In this document: piece after piece, positions 23,035 through 31,220 of the stretch
How positions within the stretch are numbered: the stretch's first letter is position 1
How the letters are laid out: every line of letters starts with the position of its first letter
Position numbers and translations under genes: made by a program
Source: Sphingomonas pseudosanguinis
Lineage (GTDB): Bacteria > Pseudomonadota > Alphaproteobacteria > Sphingomonadales > Sphingomonadaceae
Direction: 5' to 3'
Assembly: GCF_014196255.1 (NCBI RefSeq)
Contig: NZ_JACIDH010000025.1
Location: 1-39,262 of the forward strand
DNA: 39,262 nucleotides
Notes under the pieces: model-generated
Told to the model about the DNA's origin: nothing
Database searches by the model: none
What the model saw: only the letters and a program-made list of their open reading frames with translations

Positions 23035-24171
23035 TCAGTTCGCCACCGCCACCGGCCCTCTTGGCGGCCCCGCCGCCTCCGCCACCGCAGCCGCGACATT
23101 CTGGATCAACTGTTGCCGCTTGCGAATATCCTCAGTCGTGTCGCCGATCATCACCGCGATGGCGAAGCGGCGGCCGTCGGGGGCGGTCAGCAGGCCGACA
23201 TCGTTGAAGCCCGCATTGCGGCGGCCCAGGTCTTGGCCGGTGCCGGTCTTGTGCGCGATGGTCCAGCCCGATGGCACGGCGGCGCGCAGGCGGGCATGGC
23301 CGGTGCGCGAAGCCTCCATCGTGTCGATCAGGATGCGGGTCGAGGTCTCCGACAACAGCTCGCCGCGCGCCAGCCGGGCGAGCGCATCGGCGATGGCGAT
23401 CGGTGCGGCGCCATCCGGCGGATCGCTGACATAGGCGTTGAGCGCCGCCGTCCGTGCCGCCGGGTCGAGCCGGTTGCGCGCCGCCTGGAACGCGCCAGCC
23501 GCCGCGAAGGCGGGCTGCCAGGTGAGCCCTGCGGTCTTGGCCTGGAGCAGCCGCTCGCCCGGGCCGAAGCGGATGTCGCCCAGCCGCTTGTTGGCGATCA
23601 TCGTGCGCACCGCCTGCGGCCCGCCGACATAGGTCAGCAACCGGTCATTGGCGGTATTGTCGCTCTGGGTCAGCGCGCGGGTGAGCAGTTCGCCGACCGT
23701 GGTGTGATAGCCGTCGCCCTTGACCAGCATCGCGATCGGCTGGTGGAACAGGGTCAGGTCCTCGCGCCGGACGACGATCGGCTCGTCGAGGCGCGCGCGG
23801 CCCTGGTCGCGTAAGGAGAGCAGGGTGATCGCCACCCACAGCTTGGAGACGGATTGCTGCGGCAGACGCTGGCGTCCGCCGACCTCGACCGTCCAGCCGT
23901 CATCGACCGCGCGGACGGCGATCCCCTTCTTGCCCGAGAAACCGGCGGACAGGCTGTTGATCGTGCTGACCAGTCCGGCGGGGGCGGTCGGCGCGCGGCT
24001 GGGGCGGGGCGGGGGCAGCGGCATCGAGACCGCCACCTGCGGCTCGGGCGCGCTGGGGATGTAGGTGGTGGTGCCGGGGCGCGTATCGGTGCCGCACGCC
24101 GCCAGAGCCAGAAGAAACCCGACAGGCCAGATACGCAGCCCGCCGCCCAATACTCGCTTCGTCACCGCCAT
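23035..24171 (-). CDS. Class A beta-lactamase-like serine hydrolase (lipoprotein)
   Basis: This 378-residue protein has a lipobox at LALAAC (C26), so it is probably anchored as a lipoprotein, then a Pro-rich linker to about residue 65. The serine hydrolase motifs are SVSK (S107, K110), SDN (S170-N172) and KTG (K308-G310). Counting from SDN, E206 in RFGPGER falls at the same distance as Glu166 of TEM-type enzymes, with Q210 in place of Asn170. An extra stretch of about 34 residues (about 211-250) enlarges the region after the omega loop. It could be a beta-lactamase or a wall-modifying relative. No regulator such as ampR is adjacent. Confidence 0.85.
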   Translation of the reverse strand: MAVTKRVLGGGLRIWPVGFLLALAACGTDTRPGTTTYIPSAPEPQVAVSMPLPPPRPSRAPTAPAGLVSTINSLSAGFSGKKGIAVRAVDDGWTVEVGGRQRLPQQSVSKLWVAITLLSLRDQGRARLDEPIVVRREDLTLFHQPIAMLVKGDGYHTTVGELLTRALTQSDNTANDRLLTYVGGPQAVRTMIANKRLGDIRFGPGERLLQAKTAGLTWQPAFAAAGAFQAARNRLDPAARTAALNAYVSDPPDGAAPIAIADALARLARGELLSETSTRILIDTMEASRTGHARLRAAVPSGWTIAHKTGTGQDLGRRNAGFNDVGLLTAPDGRRFAIAVMIGDTTEDIRKRQQLIQNVAAAVAEAAGPPRGPVAVAN

Positions 24172-24280
24172 ACCCCGCTGAATATCGCTATCTTTACGTG
24201 TTGACCGATTTGGGGAAATCCCCCCGCATGGGCCTTGCGACGAAAGGCCGCGTGAGCGCGACAAGATGCGAAACCTTCCA

Positions 24281-24401
24281 ATTCCTCCTCTGCGAGGGGA
24301 GGTGGCGCGCGGAGCGCGTCGGAGGGGTGTCACCCCTCTCGATAGCGGGACACCCCTCCGTCAGGGCTTCGCCCTGCCACCTCCCCTTGCAGGGGAGGAA
24401 T
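24281..24401. repeat. Family A palindromic repeat
   Basis: It starts ATTCCTCCTCTGCGAGGGG and ends CCTTGCAGGGGAGGAAT, with a CGCGCGGAGCGCG mini-hairpin and a GGGCTTCGCCC hairpin. It lies between nadB and the lipoprotein gene, both on the minus strand. Confidence 0.88.
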
Positions 24402-24412
24402 CAGGTTTTGCC

Positions 24413-25990
24413 TTACGGGATCAGGATCGTGTCGACCGCCTCTGGCAGCGTCTCCGGATAATCGAGCGTATAGTGGAGTCCGCGACTTTCCTTACGGTGA
24501 AGCGCGCAGCGGACGATCAGTTCGGCGGTCTGGAGCAGGTTGCGCAGCTCGATCAGGTCGGGCGTGACGCGGAAATGGCCGTAATAGTCGTTGATCTCGT
24601 CGGTCAGCATGCGGATGCGGTGCTGCGCGCGTTCCAGCCGCTTAGTGGTCCGCACGATGCCGACATAATTCCACATGAAGCGGCGGATTTCGGTCCAGTT
24701 CTGCTTGATGACCACCTCTTCATCCGAATCAGTGACGCGGCTTTCGTCCCAGGCGCGGATGGCCGGGGGCGGGGGCAGGTCGTCCCAATGCTGCGCGATA
24801 TGGTTTGCACAGGCCTCGCCATAGACGAAGCATTCGAGCAGCGAGTTGGAGGCCAGGCGGTTTGCACCATGCAGACCCGACTGGGTGACTTCGCCCGCCG
24901 CATACAGGCCGGGCAGATCGGTGCGTCCGTCGCGGTCCACGATGACGCCGCCACAGGTATAGTGCTGGGCGGGCACGACCGGGATCGGCTGCACCGTCAT
25001 GTCGATGCCCAGGCTCAGCAGCTTTTCGTGGATGTTGGGGAAATGCTCGCGGACAAAGGCGGGTGACTGGTGGCTGATGTCAAGATGGACGTAATCCAGG
25101 CCCAGCCGCTTGATCTCATGGTCGATCGCGCGCGCCACGATGTCGCGCGGGGCGAGTTCGGCGCGCGGGTCCAGGTCCGGCATGAAGCGGTGGCCGGTCT
25201 CGGGGATTTTCAAATGGCCGCCTTCGCCGCGAACCGCCTCGGTAATCAGGAAATTCTTGACCTGGGTGTTGTAGAGGCAGGTCGGGTGGAACTGCATGAA
25301 TTCCATGTTCGACACGCGCGCGCCGGCGCGCCAGGCCATGGCGATGCCGTCCCCAGTCGCCCCCTTGGGCGCGGTCGAGAATTGATAGGTGCGCCCCGCG
25401 CCCCCGGTTGCCAGGATCGTCGCGCGCGCCTTGTGCACCACCACGCGTCCCGTCCGCCGGTCGACGGCATAGATGCCCCAGACATGGCCCGCCCCCGAAT
25501 AGCGCATCTCGTGACGGCTGGTCGCCAGGTCGATCGCGACCTGATCGGGGACCATGGTGATGTTGGGATGCGCGTCCGCCGCCTTCAGCAGCGCGTCGAG
25601 CACGGCCCAGCCGGTCGCGTCCGCGACATGCACGATGCGACGGTGCGAATGCCCGCCCTCGCGCGTCAGATGGAGCATGTTGCCCTCGGTCGCGAAGGGC
25701 ACGCCCAGCTTTTGCAACCGCTCGATCGCGGCCGGCGCGTTCTCGACCACGAATTCGACGGTGGCGCGGTCGTTCAGGCCCGCACCCGCGACCATCGTAT
25801 CCTCGATATGGCTGTCGAAGGTGTCGCCGGGTTCCAGCACGGCGGCGATCCCGCCCTGCGCCCAGGCGGTCGAGCCTTCGTTCAGCTTGCCCTTGGCCAG
25901 CACCGTCACCTTGAACCGGTCGGCCAGGTTCAGCGCTGCGGTCAGCCCCGCCGCGCCCGATCCGACGATCAGGATATCGGATTCGGTCAT
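24413..25990 (-). CDS. nadB: L-aspartate oxidase
   Basis: NadB oxidises L-aspartate to iminoaspartate with FAD, the first step of bacterial NAD synthesis. The 525-residue protein opens with the FAD dinucleotide motif DILIVGSGAAGLTAALNLAD and carries the family STAWAQGGIAA, REGGHSHRR, the HPTCLYN region, VPAQHYTCGGV and GLHGANRLASNSLLE blocks. The start at 25990 (MTESDILIVG) fits the family; the upstream extension does not. The usual partners nadA and nadC are not here. It diverges from the TonB-like gene; a spaced 10-bp inverted repeat (26006-26015 and 26065-26074) lies between. Confidence 0.97.
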   Translation of the reverse strand: MTESDILIVGSGAAGLTAALNLADRFKVTVLAKGKLNEGSTAWAQGGIAAVLEPGDTFDSHIEDTMVAGAGLNDRATVEFVVENAPAAIERLQKLGVPFATEGNMLHLTREGGHSHRRIVHVADATGWAVLDALLKAADAHPNITMVPDQVAIDLATSRHEMRYSGAGHVWGIYAVDRRTGRVVVHKARATILATGGAGRTYQFSTAPKGATGDGIAMAWRAGARVSNMEFMQFHPTCLYNTQVKNFLITEAVRGEGGHLKIPETGHRFMPDLDPRAELAPRDIVARAIDHEIKRLGLDYVHLDISHQSPAFVREHFPNIHEKLLSLGIDMTVQPIPVVPAQHYTCGGVIVDRDGRTDLPGLYAAGEVTQSGLHGANRLASNSLLECFVYGEACANHIAQHWDDLPPPPAIRAWDESRVTDSDEEVVIKQNWTEIRRFMWNYVGIVRTTKRLERAQHRIRMLTDEINDYYGHFRVTPDLIELRNLLQTAELIVRCALHRKESRGLHYTLDYPETLPEAVDTILIP

Positions 25991-26110
25991 GCGCGGGCTC
26001 CTTGGGGCGCGGAACGGGGATACATGACCGCCCTGTGACATGGATGGCGTGGAGAGGACAGGGGGTTCCGCGCCTTGCGATGATGCACGGGTCTTCCCAC
26101 CTCACCATGC

Positions 26111-26860
26111 ATGCCGCTGGCCCGACCCGATTGGCGCGACCGTCTGCGCGCAGGCATCCCCACAGGAGTGATCGTGGCGGGACTTGGCTATGCGCTGGTG
26201 ATCGGGCTGGGCTATGCGCCGCGGCCCGGCTTGCCGGCCGCCGCGCTCGACAGTTTCGACGTGACTCCGCCCGCACCCCCGCCGCCGCCACGTATCCAGC
26301 CCAAGAAGGTGCGGACGAACCGCCCGCGCGGGGCCGCCGCGCCCCCCAATATCCGCTCGCAGGCGACCGAAGTCGTCGCGCCGCCGCCGATCGTCGTGCT
26401 CCCGCCGCCGGTGACGCCGGTCGTCGTCGCGCCGGTGGCGGGGGTCGGGAATGACGCCAGCCAGGGCGCGTCCGACCGGCTCGGGCCGGGCACGGGGGCG
26501 GGTGGCGTCGGTAACGGCACGGGCAGCGGCGGCTCAGGGGACGGCGATGGTTATGGCGAGGAAACCCCGCCGCGCCGGATCAAGGGGCGGATCAAGGATT
26601 CGGACTATCCCGAAGCCGCCGCCGATGCGGGGGCGAGCGGGACGGTGCAGGTCCGCTATTTCGTCAATGTCGATGGCCGGGTCAGCGGCTGTGTGGTGAC
26701 TCAGAGCAGCGGCAACGCCGCGCTCGACGAGACGACGTGCCGGCTGATCGAGCAGCGATACCGCTATGATCCGTCCCGTGATGCCGATGGGCGGCCGGTG
26801 CGGTCGATCATCGTCGTGAATCAGGACTGGGTGCTGGAACGGGTGCGGGACGAGCGGTGA
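26111..26860 (+). CDS. TonB family energy transducer
   Basis: This 249-residue TonB-like protein spans the inner membrane once (about residues 17-35, GIPTGVIVAGLGYALVIGLG). It has a long proline-rich periplasmic linker (about 45-105, PPAPPPPPRIQPKKV and similar) and a glycine-rich hinge (GTGAGGVGNGTGSGG). It ends with a TonB C-terminal domain (about 160-245: YPEAAADAGASGTVQVRYFVN, VDGRVSGCVVTQSSG, ALDETTCRLIEQRYRY). The DYPEAA entry and GxVxVxFxVxxDGxV pattern are diagnostic. It should couple proton motive force to outer-membrane receptors or act as a smaller TonB-like partner. ExbB and ExbD are not adjacent, and no receptor gene is nearby. Confidence 0.88.
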   Translation: MPLARPDWRDRLRAGIPTGVIVAGLGYALVIGLGYAPRPGLPAAALDSFDVTPPAPPPPPRIQPKKVRTNRPRGAAAPPNIRSQATEVVAPPPIVVLPPPVTPVVVAPVAGVGNDASQGASDRLGPGTGAGGVGNGTGSGGSGDGDGYGEETPPRRIKGRIKDSDYPEAAADAGASGTVQVRYFVNVDGRVSGCVVTQSSGNAALDETTCRLIEQRYRYDPSRDADGRPVRSIIVVNQDWVLERVRDER

Positions 26861-26866
26861 GGGCGT

Positions 26867-27145
26867 GGGCTTCGACTTCGGCGCGATGCGCCGAAGTTTA
26901 TCCTGAGCGGCTGGCTTGCCAGCTAGCCGAAGGGCTCAGCCTGAAACGGGGTTTGGGAAGAAGAGGTTCGCGCGGAGGCGCGGAGGACGCAGAGATGTTG
27001 GGCTTCTGCTCTTCTAAACGCCATTCATCGCGAACGTGATGGGCTAGGGGTGTCATCTCCCAGCACCAGACACCTCCGCGTCCCCCGCGCGAACAAAATC
27101 CCTCTGTCCCAAACCCCGTTCAGCCTGAGCGAAGTCGAAGGCCAA
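26867..27145. repeat. Family D large inverted repeat in a convergent gap
   Basis: Nested arms face each other across the whole gap: TTCGACTTCG..CTGAGCGG with CCTGAGCGAAGTCGAAGG, CGGGGTTTGG (left) with CCAAACCCCG (right), and GTTCGCGCGGAGG with CCTCCGCG..CGCGCGAAC. Inside the left arm lies a sub-hairpin CTGGCTTGCCAG and GGCGCGATGCGCCG. About 280 bp in all, it fills the space between the TonB-like gene and the ABC ATPase gene. Confidence 0.85.
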
Positions 27146-27160
27146 GGGAATCTGCTGGCC

Positions 27161-28093
27161 TCAGGCCCCCACACTCCGGGTCAGCGACAGGAACACATCC
27201 TCCAGATCGGCTTCCTTGGTCGAGACGTCGACGATCCCATACCCGTCCGCCTGCACCGCCGCGAGCACTTGGCCGGCATTCACCTTGTCCTTGGCATAGG
27301 TGATCTCTAGCGTGCGGGCACCCTTCAGGACAATCTTGCCGAAGCTGGCATGGTCGGGCACCGCCGCGACGTCGCGGTCGACTGTGACGGCCACAATTTT
27401 TTCCTGCGCCTTGCCGACCAGTTCCCGGGTCGGTTCGTTGGCGACCAGCCGGCCATGGTTGATGATCGCGATCCGGTCGCACAGCTCCTCGGCCTCTTCC
27501 AGATAGTGCGTCGTCAGCACCACCGTCACGCCCTGTTCGTTGAGCGAGCGGACATAGGCCCAGAGTTGCTGGCGAAGCTCGATGTCCACACCCGCCGTCG
27601 GTTCGTCGAGAACCAGCACCGGCGGCGAATGGACCATCGCCTTGGCGACCATCAGCCGGCGCTTCATGCCGCCCGACAGGGTGCGCGAATAGGCGTTGGC
27701 CTTGTCCTCCAGATGCACCGCGCGCAGGAGCTCCATCGAGCGGCGCTGCGCCTTGGGCACGCCGTACAGCCCGCCCTGGATCTCCAGCGTCTCCAGCGGC
27801 GTGAAGAAGGGGTCGAACAAGATCTCCTGATTGACGATCCCGATCGACGCCTTGGCGTTGCGCGGATGCTGGTCGATGTCGAAGCCCCAGATCGACGCCG
27901 AGCCTTCGGTCTTCATCACCAGCCCCGCCAGGATGTTGATGAGCGTCGATTTCCCTGCGCCGTTGGGGCCCAGCAGCCCGAAAATCTGCCCCCTCGGCAC
28001 GTCGAAGCTGACCCCGTCGAGCGCGCGCTTGCCGCCCTGATAGGTCTTGGCGATGCCCTGGATCGAGATGGCGGCGTCTGTGGAGGCGGTCAT
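27161..28093 (-). CDS. ABC transporter ATP-binding protein (ABC-2 exporter type)
   Basis: This 310-residue ATPase subunit shows Walker A GPNGAGKST, the Q-loop region IGIVNQEILFDPFF, signature LSGGMKRRL, Walker B VLVLDEPTAGVD and the H-loop TTHYLEEAE. The GVDIELRQQLW and ETLEIQGGLYG features fit the CcmA/NodI-type drug, polysaccharide or lipid exporter group. The C-terminal 80 residues (VAVTVDRDVAAVP..., VSTKEADLEDVFLSLTRS) form the usual regulatory tail. The start at 28093 (MTASTDAAISIQGI) agrees with the family. The permease is not adjacent in the window, so its partner must lie elsewhere. The substrate is unknown. Confidence 0.93.
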   Translation of the reverse strand: MTASTDAAISIQGIAKTYQGGKRALDGVSFDVPRGQIFGLLGPNGAGKSTLINILAGLVMKTEGSASIWGFDIDQHPRNAKASIGIVNQEILFDPFFTPLETLEIQGGLYGVPKAQRRSMELLRAVHLEDKANAYSRTLSGGMKRRLMVAKAMVHSPPVLVLDEPTAGVDIELRQQLWAYVRSLNEQGVTVVLTTHYLEEAEELCDRIAIINHGRLVANEPTRELVGKAQEKIVAVTVDRDVAAVPDHASFGKIVLKGARTLEITYAKDKVNAGQVLAAVQADGYGIVDVSTKEADLEDVFLSLTRSVGA

Positions 28094-28182
28094 GGCGCCG
28101 GAGATAGGCCCGTGGGCGCGCGAGGCCAAGCCGAGTTTTCGGGAATTGCACGGTGCCCCACGCCTTGCTATCGCGAGAGCCT

Positions 28183-28416
28183 ATGTTGCCGCCGCCCGAA
28201 ACCACCCGCGTCACCCAGACCCGCGTCGCTTGCGACGGTGCCACCGATATTCCGGGCGGCGCCGCGCTCGGCCATCCGCGCGTGTGGTTACAGATCGACG
28301 AGACCGGCTATGTCGATTGCGGATACTGCGATCGCCGTTTCGTGCTGATCGGCGGGCCGGCGGACGGTGCGGATCAGGCGAGCCTGCCGGATCACGGCGA
28401 CGGCGCCGGGCGTTAA
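28183..28416 (+). CDS. CHCC-type zinc-finger protein (NDUFS6-like)
   Basis: This 77-residue protein has the zf-CHCC pattern: TRVACDG (Cys), GHPRVWLQID (His), then DCGYCDRRFVLI (Cys-x-x-Cys). This family includes the C-terminal part of mitochondrial complex I subunit NDUFS6 and small alphaproteobacterial homologues, which bind one zinc. A role in respiratory complex I assembly is plausible by homology but unproven. The start at 28183 (MLPPPETTRVTQTR) was preferred over 28153. It is divergent from the ABC ATPase gene (90 bp) and followed by more than 400 bp of repeats before tldD. Confidence 0.85.
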   Translation: MLPPPETTRVTQTRVACDGATDIPGGAALGHPRVWLQIDETGYVDCGYCDRRFVLIGGPADGADQASLPDHGDGAGR

Positions 28417-28455
28417 GCACTAGGTCCGATCGACATTCAGCCTAGAGGGGCGCAA

Positions 28456-28596
28456 CTTCCTCCCCTGTAAGGGGAGGGGGACCATGCGTAGCATGGTGGA
28501 GGGGTGTCCCCGGTGGCGAGGCGAGGTCCAGACTTGCAACCGGGACACCCCTCCGTCAGGCCTTCGGCCTGCCACCTCCCCTTACAGGGGAGGAAT
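28456..28596. repeat. Family A repeat with outer flanking inverted repeats
   Basis: It runs from CTTCCTCCCC to GGGGAGGAAT, with mini-hairpins CCATGCGTAGCATGG (a GCGNAGC form) and GGCCTTCGGCC and arms GGTGTCCC/GGGACACC. It is enclosed by GATCGACATTCAGCCTA (28428-28444) and TAGGCTGAATGTCGATC (28596-28612), an additional perfect 17-bp inverted repeat with partly matching outer sequence. Confidence 0.9.
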
Positions 28597-28642
28597 AGGC
28601 TGAATGTCGATCCGTCCTAAGCATATACGCGCATGAGACTCA

Positions 28643-28808
28643 CGCCCCTCCCGTAGACGAGTTTCAGGTCGGTCATGCCCCCGGCATGACCTAAACGATG
28701 CTGGGCATCGTTTACCTGAAACTGGGATGGGGGAGGGAACGCCCCAAGCCACAATCTCGGTGAGACCCCATGCCCTCCCCCGGCCCCTCCCGCCTGCGGG
28801 AGGGGAGA
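28643..28808. repeat. Family B repeat carrying a three-way-junction palindrome
   Basis: The right half has the family B ACCCCATGCCCTCC region and the CCTCCCGCCTGCGGGAGG hairpin. The left hairpin tip is replaced by the perfect junction at 28660-28723. Together with the family A element it makes up most of the 449 bp between the zinc-finger gene and tldD; I see no gene there. Confidence 0.85.
28660..28723. other. Perfect three-way-junction palindrome
   Basis: An outer 10-bp stem (AGTTTCAGGT with ACCTGAAACT) encloses two perfect hairpins. The first is GGTCATGCC-CCC-GGCATGACC (28671-28691). The second is TAAACGATGC-TGG-GCATCGTTTA (28692-28714), sharing its last A with the outer stem. Only one C (28670) is unpaired. 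All pairs are Watson-Crick. Confidence 0.9.
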
Positions 28809-28865
28809 AGAAGAGGGGGGCGGCTTGGAGTTTCAAACCCTGGCCGGGCATCCTATATCCTGGCG

Positions 28866-30299
28866 ATGACCTCGCCTCTCGATCCCCGCTCGTTCCTCTA
28901 CCGCGACACGCTGGACCCCGACGCCGCGTTGCACCTCACCGCCAAAGCCCTGTCGCGCGCGGACGATGGCGAGCTTTACCTGCAGTATAAGCGCTCGGAA
29001 GCGTTCGGCTTCGACGACGGGCGGCTGAAGACGGCCAGCTACGACACCCATTCCGGCTTCGGCCTGCGCGCGGTGTCGGGCGAGATGACCGCCTTCGCGC
29101 ACGCCAACGAACTGTCGGAAGCCGCGATCCAGCGCGCCGCGCAGACCATGGCGCTGATCGATCCCGCCAAGGGTGCCGCCGCACCCCCGCCGCAGGGGAC
29201 CAACCGGCATCTCTACACCGCGACCGATCCGCTCGACCTGATCCCCTTTGCCGAGAAGGTGTCGCTGTGTCAGACCATCGACGCTGCCGCCCGTGCGCGC
29301 GACCCGCGCGTGGTGCAGGTGTCGGTCGGCCTGTCGGGCAGCTGGAGCGTGGTCGAGATCGTCCGCGCCGACGGCTTCGTCGCCACCGATGTCCGGCCGT
29401 TGGTGCGGCTCAATATCTCGGTCGTGGTCGAGCAAAATGGTCGGCGCGAGACGGGCAGCTTCGGCATCGGCGGGCGCTACCTGTACGACCGCCTCGTCGC
29501 CCGCGAGACATGGGAGCGCGGCATCGACGTCGCGCTCAACCAGGCGCTGGTCAATCTCGACTCGGTCGCCGCACCTGCGGGTGAAATGACCGTGCTGCTC
29601 GGGCCGGGCTGGCCGGGCGTGCTGCTGCACGAGGCGATCGGGCATGGGCTGGAAGGCGACTTCAACCGCAAGGGCACCTCGGCCTTTTCGGGCCGCATCG
29701 GCGAGCGGGTCGCGGCACCCGGCGTCACCGTGGTCGATGACGGCAGCCTCGCCGATCGGCGCGGTTCGCTGTCGATCGATGACGAGGGCACGCCGACGCG
29801 CGAGGTCATGCTGATCGAGGACGGCATCCTGAAGGGCTATATGCAGGACCGCCTCAACGCCCGGCTGATGGGCGTCGCGCCGACCGGCAATGGCCGCCGC
29901 GAGAGCTTTGCCCATGCGCCGATGCCGCGCATGACCAACACCTTCATGAAGGGTGGGCAGGACGATCCCGCCGAGCTGCTGTCGCGCGTCAAGAACGGCA
30001 TCTTCGCCAAGTCCTTCGGCGGCGGGCAGGTCGACATCGTGTCGGGCAAGTTCGTCTTCTCGTGCACCGAGGCCTACCGCATCGAGAACGGCAAGCTCGG
30101 CGCGCCGATCAAGGGCGCAACGCTGATCGGCGACGGCCCCAGCGTGCTGACCAAGGTGAAGGGCATCGGCAACGACTTCGCGCTGGACGAGGGCGTCGGG
30201 GTCTGCGGCAAGGGCGGCCAGAGCGTGCCCGCCGGTGTGGGCCAGCCGACTCTGCTGGTCGAGGGGCTGACGGTCGGCGGGACCGCGCTGGCGGCGTAA
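28866..30299 (+). CDS. tldD: Metalloprotease TldD
   Basis: TldD forms the protease TldD/TldE with TldE/PmbA, which degrades unfolded peptides and matures peptides such as microcin B17. The 477-residue protein has the zinc-binding HEAIGHGLEGD motif (HExxxH, residues 255-260), preceded by TVLLGPGWPGVLL, and later the conserved C-terminal block KFVFSCTEAYRIENGKLGAPIKGATLIG. The start at 28866 (MTSPLDPRSFLYRDTLDP) follows the repeat region; an upstream extension reads into the repeat and is rejected. pmbA/tldE is not in the window. The length matches the family (about 470-480). Confidence 0.96.
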   Translation: MTSPLDPRSFLYRDTLDPDAALHLTAKALSRADDGELYLQYKRSEAFGFDDGRLKTASYDTHSGFGLRAVSGEMTAFAHANELSEAAIQRAAQTMALIDPAKGAAAPPPQGTNRHLYTATDPLDLIPFAEKVSLCQTIDAAARARDPRVVQVSVGLSGSWSVVEIVRADGFVATDVRPLVRLNISVVVEQNGRRETGSFGIGGRYLYDRLVARETWERGIDVALNQALVNLDSVAAPAGEMTVLLGPGWPGVLLHEAIGHGLEGDFNRKGTSAFSGRIGERVAAPGVTVVDDGSLADRRGSLSIDDEGTPTREVMLIEDGILKGYMQDRLNARLMGVAPTGNGRRESFAHAPMPRMTNTFMKGGQDDPAELLSRVKNGIFAKSFGGGQVDIVSGKFVFSCTEAYRIENGKLGAPIKGATLIGDGPSVLTKVKGIGNDFALDEGVGVCGKGGQSVPAGVGQPTLLVEGLTVGGTALAA

Positions 30300-30300
30300 A

Positions 30301-30430
30301 CATCCTCCCCGGTACGGGGAGGTGGCAGCGCGAAGCGCTGACGGAGGGGGGCTTCGGCAAGGAACGTCCTGCGCGGCACGCCCCCTCCACCACCGCTTCG
30401 CGGCGGTCCCCCTCCCCGCACCGGGGAGGA
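30301..30430. repeat. Family A palindromic repeat filling a convergent gap
   Basis: It has terminal hairpins CCTCCCCGGTACGGGGAGG and CCTCCCCGCACCGGGGAGG and mini-hairpins GCGCGAAGCGC and CCGCTTCGCGG (reverse GCGAAGC). It occupies the whole gap between the tldD stop codon and the stop of the formate/nitrite-type channel gene. Confidence 0.9.
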
Positions 30431-31207
30431 TCAGTTGCGCTCGAACGCCCCGTGCCCCGCACCCAGTAACAGCGCGATCGCGCCGCCGCCGATCAGGTTG
30501 CCCAGCGTCGACAGCGCCAGATTACGCGCAATCCCGCTGATCGGCACCGCCGCCGGATCAAGCGCCCAGCCGAGCGGCAGCAGCGTCATGTTCGCGATCG
30601 AATGTTCGAGCCCGGCGGCAACGAACAGCGTGATCGGCGCGATCACCGCGACGATCTTGCCCGCGACCGTCGTCGCCCCGCTCGCCATCCAGACCGCGAG
30701 GCAGACCAGCATATTGGCGAGGATACCCGAGGCGATCAGCGTGCCGCCCGACTTGGCGACCTTGGACATCGCGGTCTCGCGCGCGATGGCGGCGACCGCG
30801 CCGTCCACGCCTTCCGCCCCGCCCGCCGCGACGAACAGCGCAACGACGATCAGGCTGCCGACCAGATTGGCGAGCCACACCAGCCCCAGCGCCCTGGCCA
30901 GGCCGGCCCCCGTCACGCGGCCTTGGGCGAGCGGTAGCGACAGCATGGCATGGCCGGTGAACAGATGCGCACCGGTCACCATCACCAGCATCAGTCCGGC
31001 GGAAAAGGCCAGCCCGGCGAGCAGATGCGTCGCACCCGCGCCCGATGGCATGCCGGCGCTCGCGACCAGATAGGCGATCCCGCCAAAGCCGATCTGCAAC
31101 CCCGCCGCGATGCCCAGCCACAGCGCCGGCATCGTCCCCGCCGATCCGCGCTCGGCCAGTGCATCGGCCACCGTGTCGGCCAGTGGTTCGCCGGTCGTGT
31201 CGGCCAT
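30431..31207 (-). CDS. Formate/nitrite transporter (FNT) family protein
   Basis: This is a 258-residue inner-membrane channel of the FNT family (FocA, NirC, HSC types) with six hydrophobic helices. Features include the first helix LWLGIAAGLQIGFGGIAYLVASAG, the GAHLFTGHAMLSLPLA segment, the ANLVGSLIVVALFVA helix, GILANMLVCLAVWMA and ITLFVAAGLEHSIANM. The LFTGH and GLEHSIANM motifs are family hallmarks, the latter with the pore-lining His. It should pass small monovalent anions such as formate, nitrite, lactate or hydrosulfide. It shares a divergent region with the nitrogen-regulated glnK-amtB operon, so nitrite is attractive but not proven. A GGAGAGG site precedes the ATG. Confidence 0.92.
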   Translation of the reverse strand: MADTTGEPLADTVADALAERGSAGTMPALWLGIAAGLQIGFGGIAYLVASAGMPSGAGATHLLAGLAFSAGLMLVMVTGAHLFTGHAMLSLPLAQGRVTGAGLARALGLVWLANLVGSLIVVALFVAAGGAEGVDGAVAAIARETAMSKVAKSGGTLIASGILANMLVCLAVWMASGATTVAGKIVAVIAPITLFVAAGLEHSIANMTLLPLGWALDPAAVPISGIARNLALSTLGNLIGGGAIALLLGAGHGAFERN

Positions 31208-31220
31208 GATCCTCTCCCTG

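Noticed and set aside
23035..24171. First impression that the beta-lactamase-like protein lacks Glu166
   Set aside because: Counting residues from SDN places E206 exactly at the Glu166 distance, so the residue is probably present.
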